This document shows, one piece after another, positions 1 through 9,920 of a stretch of 50,221 bases of DNA. The stretch covers positions 1-50,221 of the forward strand of contig AZLU01000276.1 in the NCBI GenBank assembly GCA_002224055.1, written 5' to 3'. The stretch's first letter is position 1; each line of letters starts with the position of its first letter. The notes beneath the pieces were generated by a model. It saw only the letters and a program-made list of their open reading frames with translations, did no database searches and was not told where the DNA came from. Made by a program: the position numbers and the translations under genes. The stretch comes from Pezizomycotina sp. ARF18. Taxonomy: Eukaryota > Ascomycota.

Positions 1-307
1 AAAAAAAGCTGCAGGTCACAATGACTCAGAACGTCAGAGGCTTTGGTATCAGAACTTAACGCCAGAACGAAAGGAAATACATCATTAAAAAGAGGTAGAA
101 TCCAGAAGCGTTCGTCCGGAAAAGCCGAATACGACAAGATTCGGGCTCGAGACCCAGAGGTCGAGCACGGCATAACGAAAGTATTAGGCTTTACACCCAG
201 AAGGAAAAAGATTGCCAAATAAAGATGACGATCCCGAAGCAAATTTCAATCGGGCCTTTGACTATGATAAGTATGACGACTCCTTTCGTGACGAGGAATA
301 CGAATAG
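1..307 (+). pseudogene. 3' end of Cys/His coiled-coil family gene, copy A
   Basis: The last 27 codons (from about 226) read DDPEANFNRAFDYDKYDD and on to a stop at 305-307. This acidic, Tyr/Phe-rich tail matches the tail of copy C (DAEFDQIFDYDMYENFF) and the displaced tail of copy B. Upstream, Glu/Gln/Arg-rich segments resembling copy C appear in shifting frames with stops, so this copy is decayed. Its 5' half lies outside the window. I do not recognise the family by name. Function unknown. Confidence 0.6.
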
Positions 308-1388
308 ACTTGGCAATATCAGCATCGCACTTCATCCGTACGCCTGATGGGGTTTGCTTTCCAGAATAAAAATGCTGCAAAATATTTATCGTATAGTAAT
401 CCATTATATAAAATAATAGAATTAGAATTATGCCCAGGTTGGTCTCCGTGTACAGTGAAACGAAGCCCGAGTCTGGTTATAAAAATATAGCATGGAATTA
501 GCAGATCGTGATACATCTAGAACCAAAACCCATCTTCCCTTATGTAACAAAAAAAGATTGAAACCTGGCGTTTGGAATTATCTTTTCATTCCTTCTTTAG
601 CGTATGTATATACTAGTAGTAATAATAACAGTATTTATTGTGCAGGTCTTTACGCCAAAAATTCTATCATAGCTGGAATCATACTACCAGGAATCCGTAT
701 CAGTAAGGACAATCAATCAATATACTAGCTTTGAATATTAAGATTGAGATTAAACCAATAAGTTATACGAATTACGTACGGATATTAAAGAAGCACCGTG
801 AGCTTATCTATTGCCAAAGAAGATTACCCGGCATATATCGGCATCTAGAGGACTGTCCCACAAATGTCCATCCATTATTCCCCAACCATCTTCTCCAAAG
901 CTATCAATTTGATATAAATAGCGATCGGCCTTTCTCTACTCCGAGCTATCTTTGAAGCTTATTGAGAATAATAGATATTTAGAGGCTTATAACAGACTTA
1001 TATGTTCTGCGGGGTGGGTAGGCTCAAGAAGGGGAAGGGGACAAAAAAGCGGAAAAGAAAAAAAACGTGTAGACTAGGGAGAGACGAATGAAGCAACCGA
1101 AACCATCATGCATCACAATTTACCGTCTAAGAACTTCATATTCTCTTACGCAAGGCCCTATACCAGGGCCCTATCTATTCAAGATCGAGTGTGCTAACAT
1201 GAAGTTACATTGCCCAAAAATCCAGTTAATTGAGACCCACTTCTAATAATAAGTGCCGGAACTGCTCTCTTCCCCCCGGCAATCCTTGTCTATCCACCAC
1301 TAAATACATCGACAACACGATCAGCGAATTTACAGCATAAAATACTTCTAATTAAACCTACTCATCCAAGACGCACAACCTTCCTACG
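308..1388. other. Intergenic; includes duplicated upstream region of copy B
   Basis: I see no convincing gene between copies A and B. From about 1080 to 1388 the DNA aligns by eye with 3670-3977 upstream of copy C. Shared segments include a block around ACATCGA-A-CACG-TCAGCGAATTT (near 1308 and 3882) and a TTTACCGTC-AA stretch. The promoter and 5' region were therefore duplicated together with the gene. Confidence 0.6.
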
Positions 1389-1914
1389 ATGTTACGTTGA
1401 AGAGAAAAGAAATTCACGCGTGTGAACATACAGAAGAGCAATTCGCGCGTGCTTTTCGAACCCAGTTGCCGCGAGAACGATAGAGTTGAAGTTGAAGAAA
1501 CTGAAGCCGCGAATAAGAGGCAGCTCTGTTCAAGGTGTAGACGCGACCACAATATGAGCGGCAGCGTGCGTCTTATTACAAAAAGACTCCAGAAGAAAGG
1601 GCCCTGGCTCGTCAGATCCCAGGAATGAAGGAGCGCCAACGTCAATATAGTCTCGCCTCGTACCACCGCCATAAGGACTGTATTAGCCAGGCCCGCAGAG
1701 ACAAGACGGCGCAACGAAAAACTGAAGGCGGCTGAACAGCGACTCCAAGACAGTCAGGCTCAAGAGCTGAATCAACGGAATCGGATACAAGAAGACCTCG
1801 AGAATCACCTGGCTGTACTCGACGAAGGCCCAGCGAACAACACGTGCCGGAAGAGTGGCAACAAATCGAGGATGATGCATCAAGAAAAAAGACCGCTGAG
1901 GCGCACTGCGTCAC

Positions 1915-2985
1915 AGCGCCGGCAGCGCCCTGGCGCAGCTCCACCAAACGTCATTTTTTTTTTTATTTATTATTATTTTTAATTTTTTTTATTATTTTAT
2001 TATTTATTATTTTATTATTTTATTATTTTATTATTTTATTATTTATTATTTTATTATTTTATTATTTTATTTTTATTATTTTATTATTTTATTATTTTAC
2101 TATTTTATTATTTATTATTTTATTATTTATTATTTTATTTTATATTTTATTTTATATTTATTTTTATTTTTTTTTAAGTAGGGAAGTACCAGAATACCAA
2201 ATAGGTAGGTAGGATACCCAAATCTAATAAATTAAGAGGTAAACACTAAAAAAGGGGCCTCCCACCTACAAATAATATAAACAACGCGTTCCCCCCTCAA
2301 TTCCTTATTTTTTCCAAGTCTTTTTACTTTACTTCTTATAAATATTTTTACTTATAATAATCTAAACACTTAGGTTTCTAGATTTTCTACGGTAAGTAAG
2401 CTATTCTTACTTATTATATCTAAATTATTACTTATAGGCTAATAGTATAGTTAAACTTAACTTTTATAGATATAAAATACGCTTATACTTAGATTTTAAA
2501 TATATAAAGATTAGTTAATTATTACTATATAAATTCTATATATTTTATTAACTAACCTTAATTTATTACTAAACTAGGTCTTATTATTATAATAATAACG
2601 GATTTTATCGAGATTTTAATATATATTAAGAGTCAAGTTTTATTATAATTTAACCTTTAAGTATAGATTTAGATATATAAGTAGTTATTACTTATATATA
2701 ATAAAATTAATAGAATAATTTAGTCTTATTATTATAATAGTAAACGAATTAGTAAAATACTTAGAAATTAAACTATTAAAGTATTAAAATAAAAGGTATA
2801 TATACGATAAAAAGGTATATCTACGCTCGGCGTAACTTCTAAAGCTCTCTGCGTCTAGCGTAAAAGATTTTTATTATTTTTCTAAGCGTTATCTATTTCG
2901 CCGAGCTGCGCCGGCTTGCGCCGGCTATTTATATGGGTGGTACAGGTCGGCGCAGCTGGGCGCTCAGATTTTTTTTCCTGATGTG
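1915..2985. mobile_element. AT-rich insertion in copy B, RIP-like
   Basis: This block separates the 5' and 3' parts of copy B. It begins with a GC-rich margin, runs through a TTATT/TTTTATTA simple-sequence tract (about 1957-2176), then through strongly AT-rich DNA full of TpA (2180-2820). It ends in another GC-rich margin with repeated GCGCCGGC-like words. The two margins share loosely inverted GC-rich words (CTGAGGCGC on the left, GGCGCTCAG on the right) that could be decayed terminal repeats, but I see no clear target duplication. No coding remains are visible, so the class is unknown. Confidence 0.55.
1957..2176. repeat. TTATT / TTTTATTA simple-sequence tract
   Basis: About 220 nt of imperfect TTATTTTATTA repeats, nearly free of G and C. 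The translation across it is low complexity (Leu/Ile/Phe) and is not a gene. Confidence 0.9.
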
Positions 2986-3050
2986 ATCTTGATGCAGAGT
3001 TCGAGTTAGATGACGATGGTTTTTACTATGATGATTTCTACCCTACTTAA

Positions 3051-3977
3051 AGGTCTAAATAAACTTTACCACGGGACGCTCGATACGATCTCTGTTAAAT
3101 AGTGAATTGCAAGGACAGCCAATTAGGCTTCTTCTTACAGGAGGGCTACATGAGGGGTCCCGGCTTGCAAAAATAACCATAACTTGAATGCTAAGGGTAA
3201 ACGAGTCGCTATACTAATAGGAAAATAGAAATTCAATAGAGTTACAGAATTGAAGTTCAAACGAGTCCATGCGCGGCGTGAGAACCATGCGTAAATGTTA
3301 TTTGATTATTACATGCCGGTATATGGGAATTTCGGCACTGCAAACGCTTATCTGCAGGCTAAAGGAGAGAGAGATAGAATGAGAGAATGAGAGATCTGAT
3401 ATCAACTTCAAATCAGTTAATCCATGGGAAATGAACCCGCAGTCACGATCAAATAATAGTCGCGAAACAGCCCTAGTGATACCATCACCGGACTTCCATT
3501 GCTTGACGCGTATGGCAGACTCATATATCCTGTCGGAGGAAGAAGAAGGGAAGGGAGGAAGATGTGGACAGGCTCAAAAGAGGTACAAAAAAACGGAAAA
3601 ACCGGGTATACTAGAGAGACAAGTATTGATTCGGACCCCGGAAATAAGGCGAACTTGGATATATATTAATGAGACCTGAGTTTGAAAGCAAACGAGGTCA
3701 TGTGTCACAGTTTACCGTCAAGGAACTCCATATCCTTTCACAAAGGCCTATTCAAGATCGAACATGCGGGCCATGAACTTACATTGTCCAAAATCCAGTG
3801 TATTAGCACTGCTTATAAATAAGCGCCGGAACCTGTCTCTTTCTACAATTCTTCTACCTTATTCACTAGCACGTTTATAATACATCGATAGCACGGTCAG
3901 CGAATTTCAAAAGGAAAAAAAAAAAAAAAAAAAAAAAATACTCCTGATTTTAATCTAGTAACCGTAATCCTATTGCA
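3051..3977. other. Intergenic and upstream region of copy C
   Basis: No gene is supported here. The part from about 3670 onward is homologous to 1080-1388 upstream of copy B. A pure A tract lies at about 3916-3940. A short GAGAGA-type purine stretch occurs near 3365-3395. Confidence 0.5.
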
Positions 3978-4598
3978 ATGTGCAGACTAACGAGAAAGAA
4001 GTTCCAATGGTGTGGACACAAGGAAGATCAGGTCTTCAACCCGTACTTTTTTAAACGCAATTGCCGTGAAAACGGGAGAGTTCCAGTTACTGAATTTTGA
4101 CGCCGGAAATGATCAAGTCCCCTGTTCGAAATGCCAGCGTGAACAAAAGGAGGAACAAGAGCATCAGGAGCAATTGGAAGCAGAACTTAAAGCGATTCGA
4201 GAAAAGAAAGCCCGCATGTTGAAAGATGAGAATGAGGATGAGGATTCAGCGTCCAAATCCGGAGAAGAGGAAAAAGAGTACCAAGACAGACGCATTACAG
4301 GATCCACAAGGAAGCCATGAACCAGGCTCGTAGAGATCGTTATGCGACCCGCAAGGCGGCCATCTGTGATACAAATGAAGCAGCGAAAGGGAAACATAGG
4401 GAATTGCAATTTCTAGAACAACAAGCCTTAATACAACAGAGGCGCCCAGAAACAGAGCGACGGCCTTCGCGGAGACATAGACGACGGGATCAGCCTGAGC
4501 GGCGTCAAGTCGAGGAGGGTGATCCCGATGCGGAGTTCGATCAGATATTCGATTACGATATGTATGAAAATTTTTTTGCTGACCAGAAGGACACATGA
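3978..4598 (+). pseudogene. Cys/His coiled-coil family gene, copy C (most complete copy)
   Basis: The ATG at 3978 starts MCRLTRKKFQWCGHKEDQVF, then FKRNCRENGRVP. After a one-base shift near 4100 it continues DAGNDQVPCSKCQREQ, followed by a Glu/Lys/Gln-rich coiled coil (EEQEHQEQLEAELKAIREKK). A second shift near 4290 leads to HYRIHKEAMNQARRDR and an Arg-rich then acidic C-terminus ending at 4598. Spaced C-x-H, N-C and C-x2-C residues at the N-terminus suggest metal binding. Without the two shifts it would encode about 206 residues. Similar short Cys-rich hypothetical proteins are common in ascomycetes, but I cannot name the family. It may be a pseudogene or a gene hit by assembly indels. Confidence 0.65.
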
Positions 4599-5909
4599 TA
4601 ATAAAGAGGAAAAGAATCTCGGTGCAACAGTAATTCTTGATATAAATTAAAAGGATTACATTAGGAGTTATAATATTGTTTATATTGTTCCCCTTTTTTT
4701 TAATTTACACTATAAAAGTTATCATATTAGCGGCAGGAGCGGGAAGCCAGAGCGTCTGTTCGATTACGGCTAGCAATTGGCCAAAATCCCTACTTCCATA
4801 TTCCAGCTTTGGTCTCCAGAAATCTTGTATTAACCGATCTCCTCCTCGCGATACCATAGTTGACAACCGGCCTGTGAATTCTAGTTGTTTCTGTGGGCTC
4901 ATAGAGCTTGAAGTAAGGCAGGATTGGAGACTGCTTACAATTGCACCATCGCGTCTTTGTTCGAAACATTGAAGAAGGGATTATAATCAAAAGGCACGAT
5001 AGAATCGAACACTTCGGTTGTTTCTCCGAGTCCACGGGACATCAGATCGCCGCATGAAGACGAAGAGATTTAATTTCGTTACCCGAAGAAACAGCGATAG
5101 TGAGAGATGGAACTGAAATGGAACTCCTAGCTTTGTTTCATGGTTGATCGACGCCGGCCAGCGCCAACTCCGCTAGAATACTTCGATTTACTATCACAGC
5201 AGAATTCCTTCGCGTGGCTAATAGGCGTTATACTGATTTTGTCTTGATTGCGTAAATTCTCGGTGGTTCGTGTTGACCTTATGCATTGAGCTTGCTCGAT
5301 GATACCTTAATAAAGTGGCCGGTCTCCAGTGGCCCCCCAAAACCTATCACGATAAGAAACACGATTGTTTCAGAACTTCCCATGGACTTAAAATCCTATG
5401 ACTTACCTGACAACGTTACCCAGGGGCCTTAAATGCTTGTTTTTGTTGTGGCTCGATAAGTAAGTTTTATCCGAGTCTTTAACGTTCAATGTTAATGCAG
5501 ACGCTCTCAAAGACCTTGATTTTGCTCCCAAATTCTATGCCTTATCCGGAAGAGTCCTAGTTTTCGATAGTTCCAGGCTTCCCTTGATTCTAGGCTGGCA
5601 AAGGGCATCGTCTTTTGGCACTGAAGCTATAACCTACGAGAAAGCCATCGGGAGACTCCTAGGCATGTTCGTCCTTCCGCGCAATCATCATCCTAAGACT
5701 CAATCATAAAAGCATAGCATGATATTGGCTATAAAAGCATCAACATCCCGCTCGTGGTTTAACCCTCATTATCATCATCAGTAAAACCAAGCATCATCAT
5801 ATCTTTCATAACACTACCATCTTCAGTATTATAATCTTTATATCCTAAGTACTCCACATATCAAGGAATCAAGTAAATCTTCAATAGATACCAAGCAAAC
5901 CTCTCCAGA
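4599..5909. other. Intergenic, nothing coding recognised
   Basis: Short reading frames on both strands here show no recognisable motif and no conserved splice pattern. The last 200 nt form the promoter side of the repeat-precursor gene. Confidence 0.5.
5730..5737 (+). promoter_or_regulatory. TATA box of Kex2-repeat precursor gene
   Basis: TATAAAAG lies 173-180 nt upstream of the ATG at 5910, followed by an A/C-rich leader with CATCATCA repeats. The distance suits a fungal TATA box with a long 5' UTR. It is inferred from sequence only. Confidence 0.5.
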
Positions 5910-6546
5910 ATGCGTGCCGCCTGCATCGTCCTGTCTGCCCTATGCGCTACCACCGCCTTGGCTAGCACCATTCCCGCCTCGACTCTGGCAAAGCGCGTCG
6001 GACCTTTCGGTGTGCCAGATCTGCCCGGAGACCCATCCCGCCGTGGCACTAGCACGTTCATAATTGGCGAAGACGGCCTGCCGCACTCGACACTTCCGGG
6101 AGAACCAAGCGCCGAAAGCTTAGGTGCCGGCGGTAGGCGCGGCGGCTTCTCGTCTAATCCCGATGGCCAATTTACCACCGCAGACGGTTTAACCACCAAC
6201 GCCGACGGTACCATTACATACGTCAAGGCGAAGAGGACAGACCCGAAAGCCTTAAAACCCTCGGCGCCGGAGAAGACGCGAAGGCTTTTCATCCAATCCC
6301 GACGGCCGGTTCACCAACGCAGACGGTTCGACGACCAACGGGGACGGTACTGTGACGTCCTTCAAGGGGAAGAGGACGGACCCGGAGAGCGCTGAGCTTG
6401 AAAAGCTGGGCGCCGGAGGTAGACGTGAGGGCTTTTCGTCCAATCCCGATGGAAAGTTCACGACCGCCGACGGCTTAACAACCAACGCCGACGAGACTGT
6501 AACATTTTTCAAGGAGAAGAGAGAGGCTTCTGTAAAAGCAGGATGA
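5910..6546 (+). CDS. Secreted Kex2-processed repeat protein precursor (frameshifted)
   Basis: The ATG at 5910 opens a signal peptide (MRAACIVLSALCATTALA) followed by STIPASTLAKR, a dibasic Kex2-type site at residues 27-28. Three imperfect repeats follow (6120-6236, 6260-6375, 6406-6522). Each has LGAGGRR-GFSSNPDG-FTT, then ADGLTTNADGT, then K-x-KR. The KAKR, KGKR and KEKR ends are further dibasic sites. Repeats 2 and 3 are in a different frame from repeat 1, with small indels near 6255-6285. The architecture is that of fungal Kex2-processed repeat proteins, which yield several similar secreted peptides and include some ribosomal-peptide precursors and pheromone-like molecules. No DUF3328/UstYa-type oxidase is visible in the window, so a cyclic RiPP is not supported. 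The product would be about 212 residues. Confidence 0.72.
6120..6522 (+). repeat. Three coding repeats of about 117 nt, period 140-146 nt
   Basis: Repeat starts are at 6120, 6260 and 6406, each opening with Leu-Gly-Ala-Gly and closing with Lys-x-Lys-Arg. Spacers between repeats contain TDP (TDPKALK, TDPESAELEK). The second repeat is one base shorter in its GGAGGTAGACG-equivalent, which breaks the frame. Confidence 0.8.
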
Positions 6547-6904
6547 AGGCCAAAATATTCCAAGCTTAGAGCTTTCAGTCATACTGTCTTGTTAGTAGTC
6601 GATGTACGAATGCGTTGAGGTTTTTTGGTCTCGGTGTTGAAAAATGCATAACTGGATATTATTCCATGGATTGAAAATTTAGATTATTGCGGTCTTTGTA
6701 TTTTGTTAGAGATAGAGTCGTTTTCTGCTTGCGTTAGACAGTTCGGTATTGTTGTTTGGTTCGTCACGGCATAAATAAAAAGTTGCATGTTCTCTTCAAC
6801 TATTATCTAGAATCTGAGTCTCTCCATTCGATCCATAGGGCGTGATTATAATTATATATTGTGATACATATACTGATAGGAAACATCTGTGAAATCTCTT
6901 ACAT

Positions 6905-7862
6905 CTATGCATCCGGACCGGTATTCCGATCGTCTGCTGCACTGATGCCTTTCGGACCTGGCGACTCGAGCTCTGAAGGCTGTGAACTCAGGCGCCCTGT
7001 TTCGTTGCTGTCCAGCTCAACAGGATTTAGGCTCGTACCATGAAGCTCCGATCTAACCACTGGCTTGCATTTTCCGCCCAATTCCGGAAAGCCTTTGTCA
7101 TCAAGATCTGGCGGAAGCGGACGCCTATTACGTCGCCATCGCTTCATATAAATGAAAGCAGCCGAAAGCAGCAGAATAAGAACAACACCTAAAGCGGACC
7201 GATGCCTGCTTTCCCGCCGGTAGAGAGCTGTGGGCCGTGATGTTGGTATGTAGTATTGGCGGGTTCGGACCACTATCCTGACTAGGACCCGCGGTATTAC
7301 TAGGCTCCTTCGCGAGGATCTGAAAGGGCTTGCTATTCCAAGGGGTAGAGTCCGATGTAGTCGATGCCGGAAGGATATTGTACGCCAGAACAACGTATGT
7401 CGAGCTCGCGGAGGTTAAGTTGAAATCTGTGGGTATAGTCCAGACGTATTGCAAGGCCGTGTCTTCACACGCTGAATTACGGTGGAGTCGGTCCAGTCTA
7501 TGTATTCGTCATTTCCAAGATTTCCACGCTGCCCGAAACTAAAGCGACCTTGAAGCGGATCGACTATAGATTAAATTAGCTAAAAGCAAATTAGGAGCAC
7601 GTTTAATCCGCCATATGAAGGAACTAAATTTGACAGCCAACGGAAAACTTACTGATGGGGATTTTAGACGACTCCAATGACTCGGCGAATTGAGGCAAAA
7701 GGAACAGTCTCCAAAACTGAGGTGAGGAGCTACTATTTATAGTGGTGCTGTTACCGCCGTACATGATATATTAATTCGATCGCCCCGGTGATAGGTATCG
7801 TTCATGTGTGGAGAGTAAAAGTACCCAGTGTGGTCAAAGTCGCATCGTGGGGAGTCGCCCAT
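6905..7862 (-). CDS. Mid2-like single-pass membrane protein, paralogue 1 (frameshifted)
   Basis: The start at 7862 gives MGDSPRCDFDHTGYFYSPHM, alignable with paralogue 3 (SNYTGHFFSPN). An intron fits at 7652-7564 (GTAAGT donor, TATAG acceptor). Exon 2 gives an ectodomain with CEDTALQYVWTIPTDFNLTS and several N-glycosylation sequons. It then gives a transmembrane segment (LGVVLILLLSAAFIYM), a basic stop-transfer KRWRRNRR, and a cytoplasmic tail with GGKCKPVVRSELHGTS and PVELDS. At least three single-base shifts are needed. The layout resembles fungal Mid2-like wall-stress sensor proteins; the specific role is unknown. It is the downstream-most of three tandem paralogues. Confidence 0.65.
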
Positions 7863-8996
7863 GGTGTATCGATATCTGTGTAACCAGGCTTCCTGAACAG
7901 AAAAGATCTATATTATATACCGGAAGAAAATAACAAGATTAACTCGTAGTGCTCATAAAACCGCATATCGACTCCCGGGGTTTCTTGTCCGTGGCTCTGG
8001 TTCACGGCGCACGCGGCCGCCACGAAAGGTGATATGGGAACCAAAATACGAGAGTTTTTTTTTTTTCCCCGAAGTAAAAGGCTAAACAACTCGGAGCCCG
8101 AGTTGAACACACTTTTCAAGACTATTTATACAAACGCCTTAAAGGGCTCACAGGCGGCAGGCAGTTGATGATATTTGGAGACAACACTGAAAAAGGCAGG
8201 TCCTATTCATTTCATCTCAAATTGCGCATGTTCCAGTTCCAATCCAGACGAGGCTTTGGGGGCCGGTTAATTTCGTTACAGGGCCCCTGGTAGCACACAA
8301 ATAGCAGCGGTATCCCAGACACGTATAGGCGCCAACGTTTATCTACTATATATTTCGCCGATCAGCGAGAATCCTTTTATTCCGCTAATGGAATATATAA
8401 CACTCAGTGCCGCAGGACCCTAGTTTCCCATCCCGCAGCGAGGTCCCGTGCCACCGAGCTTGGGCGGGCACATGTGTTCTCATATTGTTATAGATACCGA
8501 ACCGCGCAGAACAATACATAGGGGCAATGCTTGGACACGGATTAAATACGGCTCGATTAAACGTTGCGCCATGTTATTTAACAATTCAAATTGGGGTATT
8601 TGGAAGCAATATCGTCGATGAAGACCTATTCTTATTGCGGACGTTTAACAGGATTGTCATTTCTTAAAGTCGATATACCTGTGATAAGTCCCAAATAAGT
8701 CCTAAATGATCCGAAGATAAGATCGGACAATAATATTCCCGTTAAATATAATCCACAACCTCGAGGAATGGACAGGGAATCTGAAGATTTGTTCCCAACC
8801 GGAAAGAGCCGAGTTGGTCTTTCCCTAAACTCCGCGGCCCAGACTGTATTCCGAGACAGGACAGGGTTTTACCCAGAAGTTCGCCTACGGATTCAAACCA
8901 AGGCCGGTCTTCTTTGTAATTATACTGGAATTGTTTTCAATCATCGCTTGGAAATATTGCCAGCGAAATCATAAGTATCATTCTAATATATGATGC
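7863..8996. other. Intergenic between Mid2-like paralogues
   Basis: No gene recognised. It contains the promoter side of paralogue 1. An open frame at 8768-8974 (+) has no recognisable motif and is not called. Confidence 0.5.
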
Positions 8997-9650
8997 CTAT
9001 CCAGCTTCCCCAATGTGCCTCTGTTCGAAATCCCGCACCAGCGCTTCAAGTTCGGCGGGCTCACGATTCGTTACCACACTCGTATCATGTAACTCCGCCG
9101 GTTCTGTTTTCATCGCTGGAAGCTCAACTGCCGCGAGACATTCCCCGTCCAGTTCCTCGATTGTTTTACCACGAGTTCCGGGACGACGAGGACTTATTCT
9201 TCCTTCGGCATTGAACAAGTAGGAACCAATCGCGAGAATAGAGAGGATGAAAATAATCCTAACTGCACGGCCGATTTCAGCTTTCGCGCTGGTGGAGAGC
9301 CTCGATGCCTGAGGATGCCTCTGGGCGGGGCGCGTTGTTTCAATCAAAGAATTTGCCGCGGTGTGAGAAAGCAGAGTCGTGGTCCGGCTACCGGTGGCGG
9401 TCGTCTCAGCGCCGTCGGTCATAATTCTGAATGAACTGCTGTTCAACGGAACTACGCCATTGTTGTTCAGAAGTGCTGCCGCGGGTCCGGTAACATTAGA
9501 AACCGCTAAATGATATTCCGGGCCTAAGCTGAGGTTAAAATCGCGGGAACAGTCCAGAAATATCTCAACGTGGTATCTCCGCAAACATTGGTATTGGTCC
9601 AGCCGGCGGAACCGGACGCGGAGGAGCTGGAGGACCCAAAGAGAAGAAAA
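8997..9650 (-). CDS. Mid2-like single-pass membrane protein, paralogue 2 (5' end unresolved)
   Basis: An acceptor-like CTCCAG near 9643 precedes SAGWTNTNVCGDTTLRYFWT, matching the CGDTTINYVWSIP block of paralogue 3. After a frame break near 9545 comes NLSLGPEYHLAVSNVTGP with N-glycosylation sites. A linker rich in Thr/Ser, a transmembrane segment (VRIIFILSILAIGSYLF) and a tail with ELDGECLAAVELPAM, AELHDTS and PAELEAL follow. The acidic ELxxTS-type tail is shared by all three paralogues. The first exon could not be placed with confidence, so the upstream limit is approximate. Confidence 0.6.
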   Translation of the reverse strand, partial: FSSLWVLQLLRVRFRRLDQYQCLRRYHVEIFLDCSRDFNLSLGPEYHLAVSNVTGPAAALLNNNGVVPLNSSSFRIMTDGAETTATGSRTTTLLSHTAANSLIETTRPAQRHPQASRLSTSAKAEIGRAVRIIFILSILAIGSYLFNAEGRISPRRPGTRGKTIEELDGECLAAVELPAMKTEPAELHDTSVVTNREPAELEALVRDFEQRHIGEAG

Positions 9651-9920
9651 CTGAGTCTAATTTGGGGGTGAAGTACAAGAAAACTGTATGATAAATATGA
9701 TTCTCGAAAGATATCAAATGTTCCCCAGACCTATCCATAAACAGATTTTTTTTTTCTTCGACTTTGTAATACTCAACACTCTCGGAGTGGTCACAATCTA
9801 ACCTACCCAGCCTCTACTAGTAAACTAGGGAGACATGGTTGAGGCTGAGTACGAGGCAAACATTATATCTTTCAATCAAAACTTGCACAATGTCCTGTAG
9901 TGAGAGGTATTAACTTATTT

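Larger units (their letters stand above)
1389..3050 (+). pseudogene. Cys/His coiled-coil family gene, copy B, split by insertion
   Basis: Fragments in shifting frames match copy C. They are a Cys/His N-terminus (CEHTEEQF, then PSCRENDRVEVEETEA and LCSRCRRDH), a middle SYHRHKDCISQARRDK motif parallel to copy C HYRIHKEAMNQARRDR, and a Glu/Arg coiled-coil segment ending near 1905. The C-terminal acidic tail (DLDAEFELDDDGFYYDDF) appears about 1 kb downstream at 2990-3050. The AT-rich block between them is therefore an insertion. Several frameshifts and the insertion make this a pseudogene. Function unknown. Confidence 0.7.

Noticed and set aside
1957-2176. CRISPR-like or telomeric repeat array
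   Set aside because: Repeats are AT-only, imperfect and without spacers; the organism is a eukaryotic fungus.
1844-2212. 122-codon plus-strand frame rich in Leu, Ile and Phe
   Set aside because: It is the translation of the TTATT simple-sequence tract, not a transmembrane protein.
5910-6546. Ustiloxin/phomopsin-type cyclic RiPP cluster
   Set aside because: No DUF3328 (UstYa-type) oxidase or tyrosinase is found in the window; only a Kex2-repeat precursor is supported.
5861-6563. Minus-strand frames opposite the Kex2-repeat gene
   Set aside because: They mirror the repeats; the plus strand has the signal peptide, dibasic sites and TATA box.
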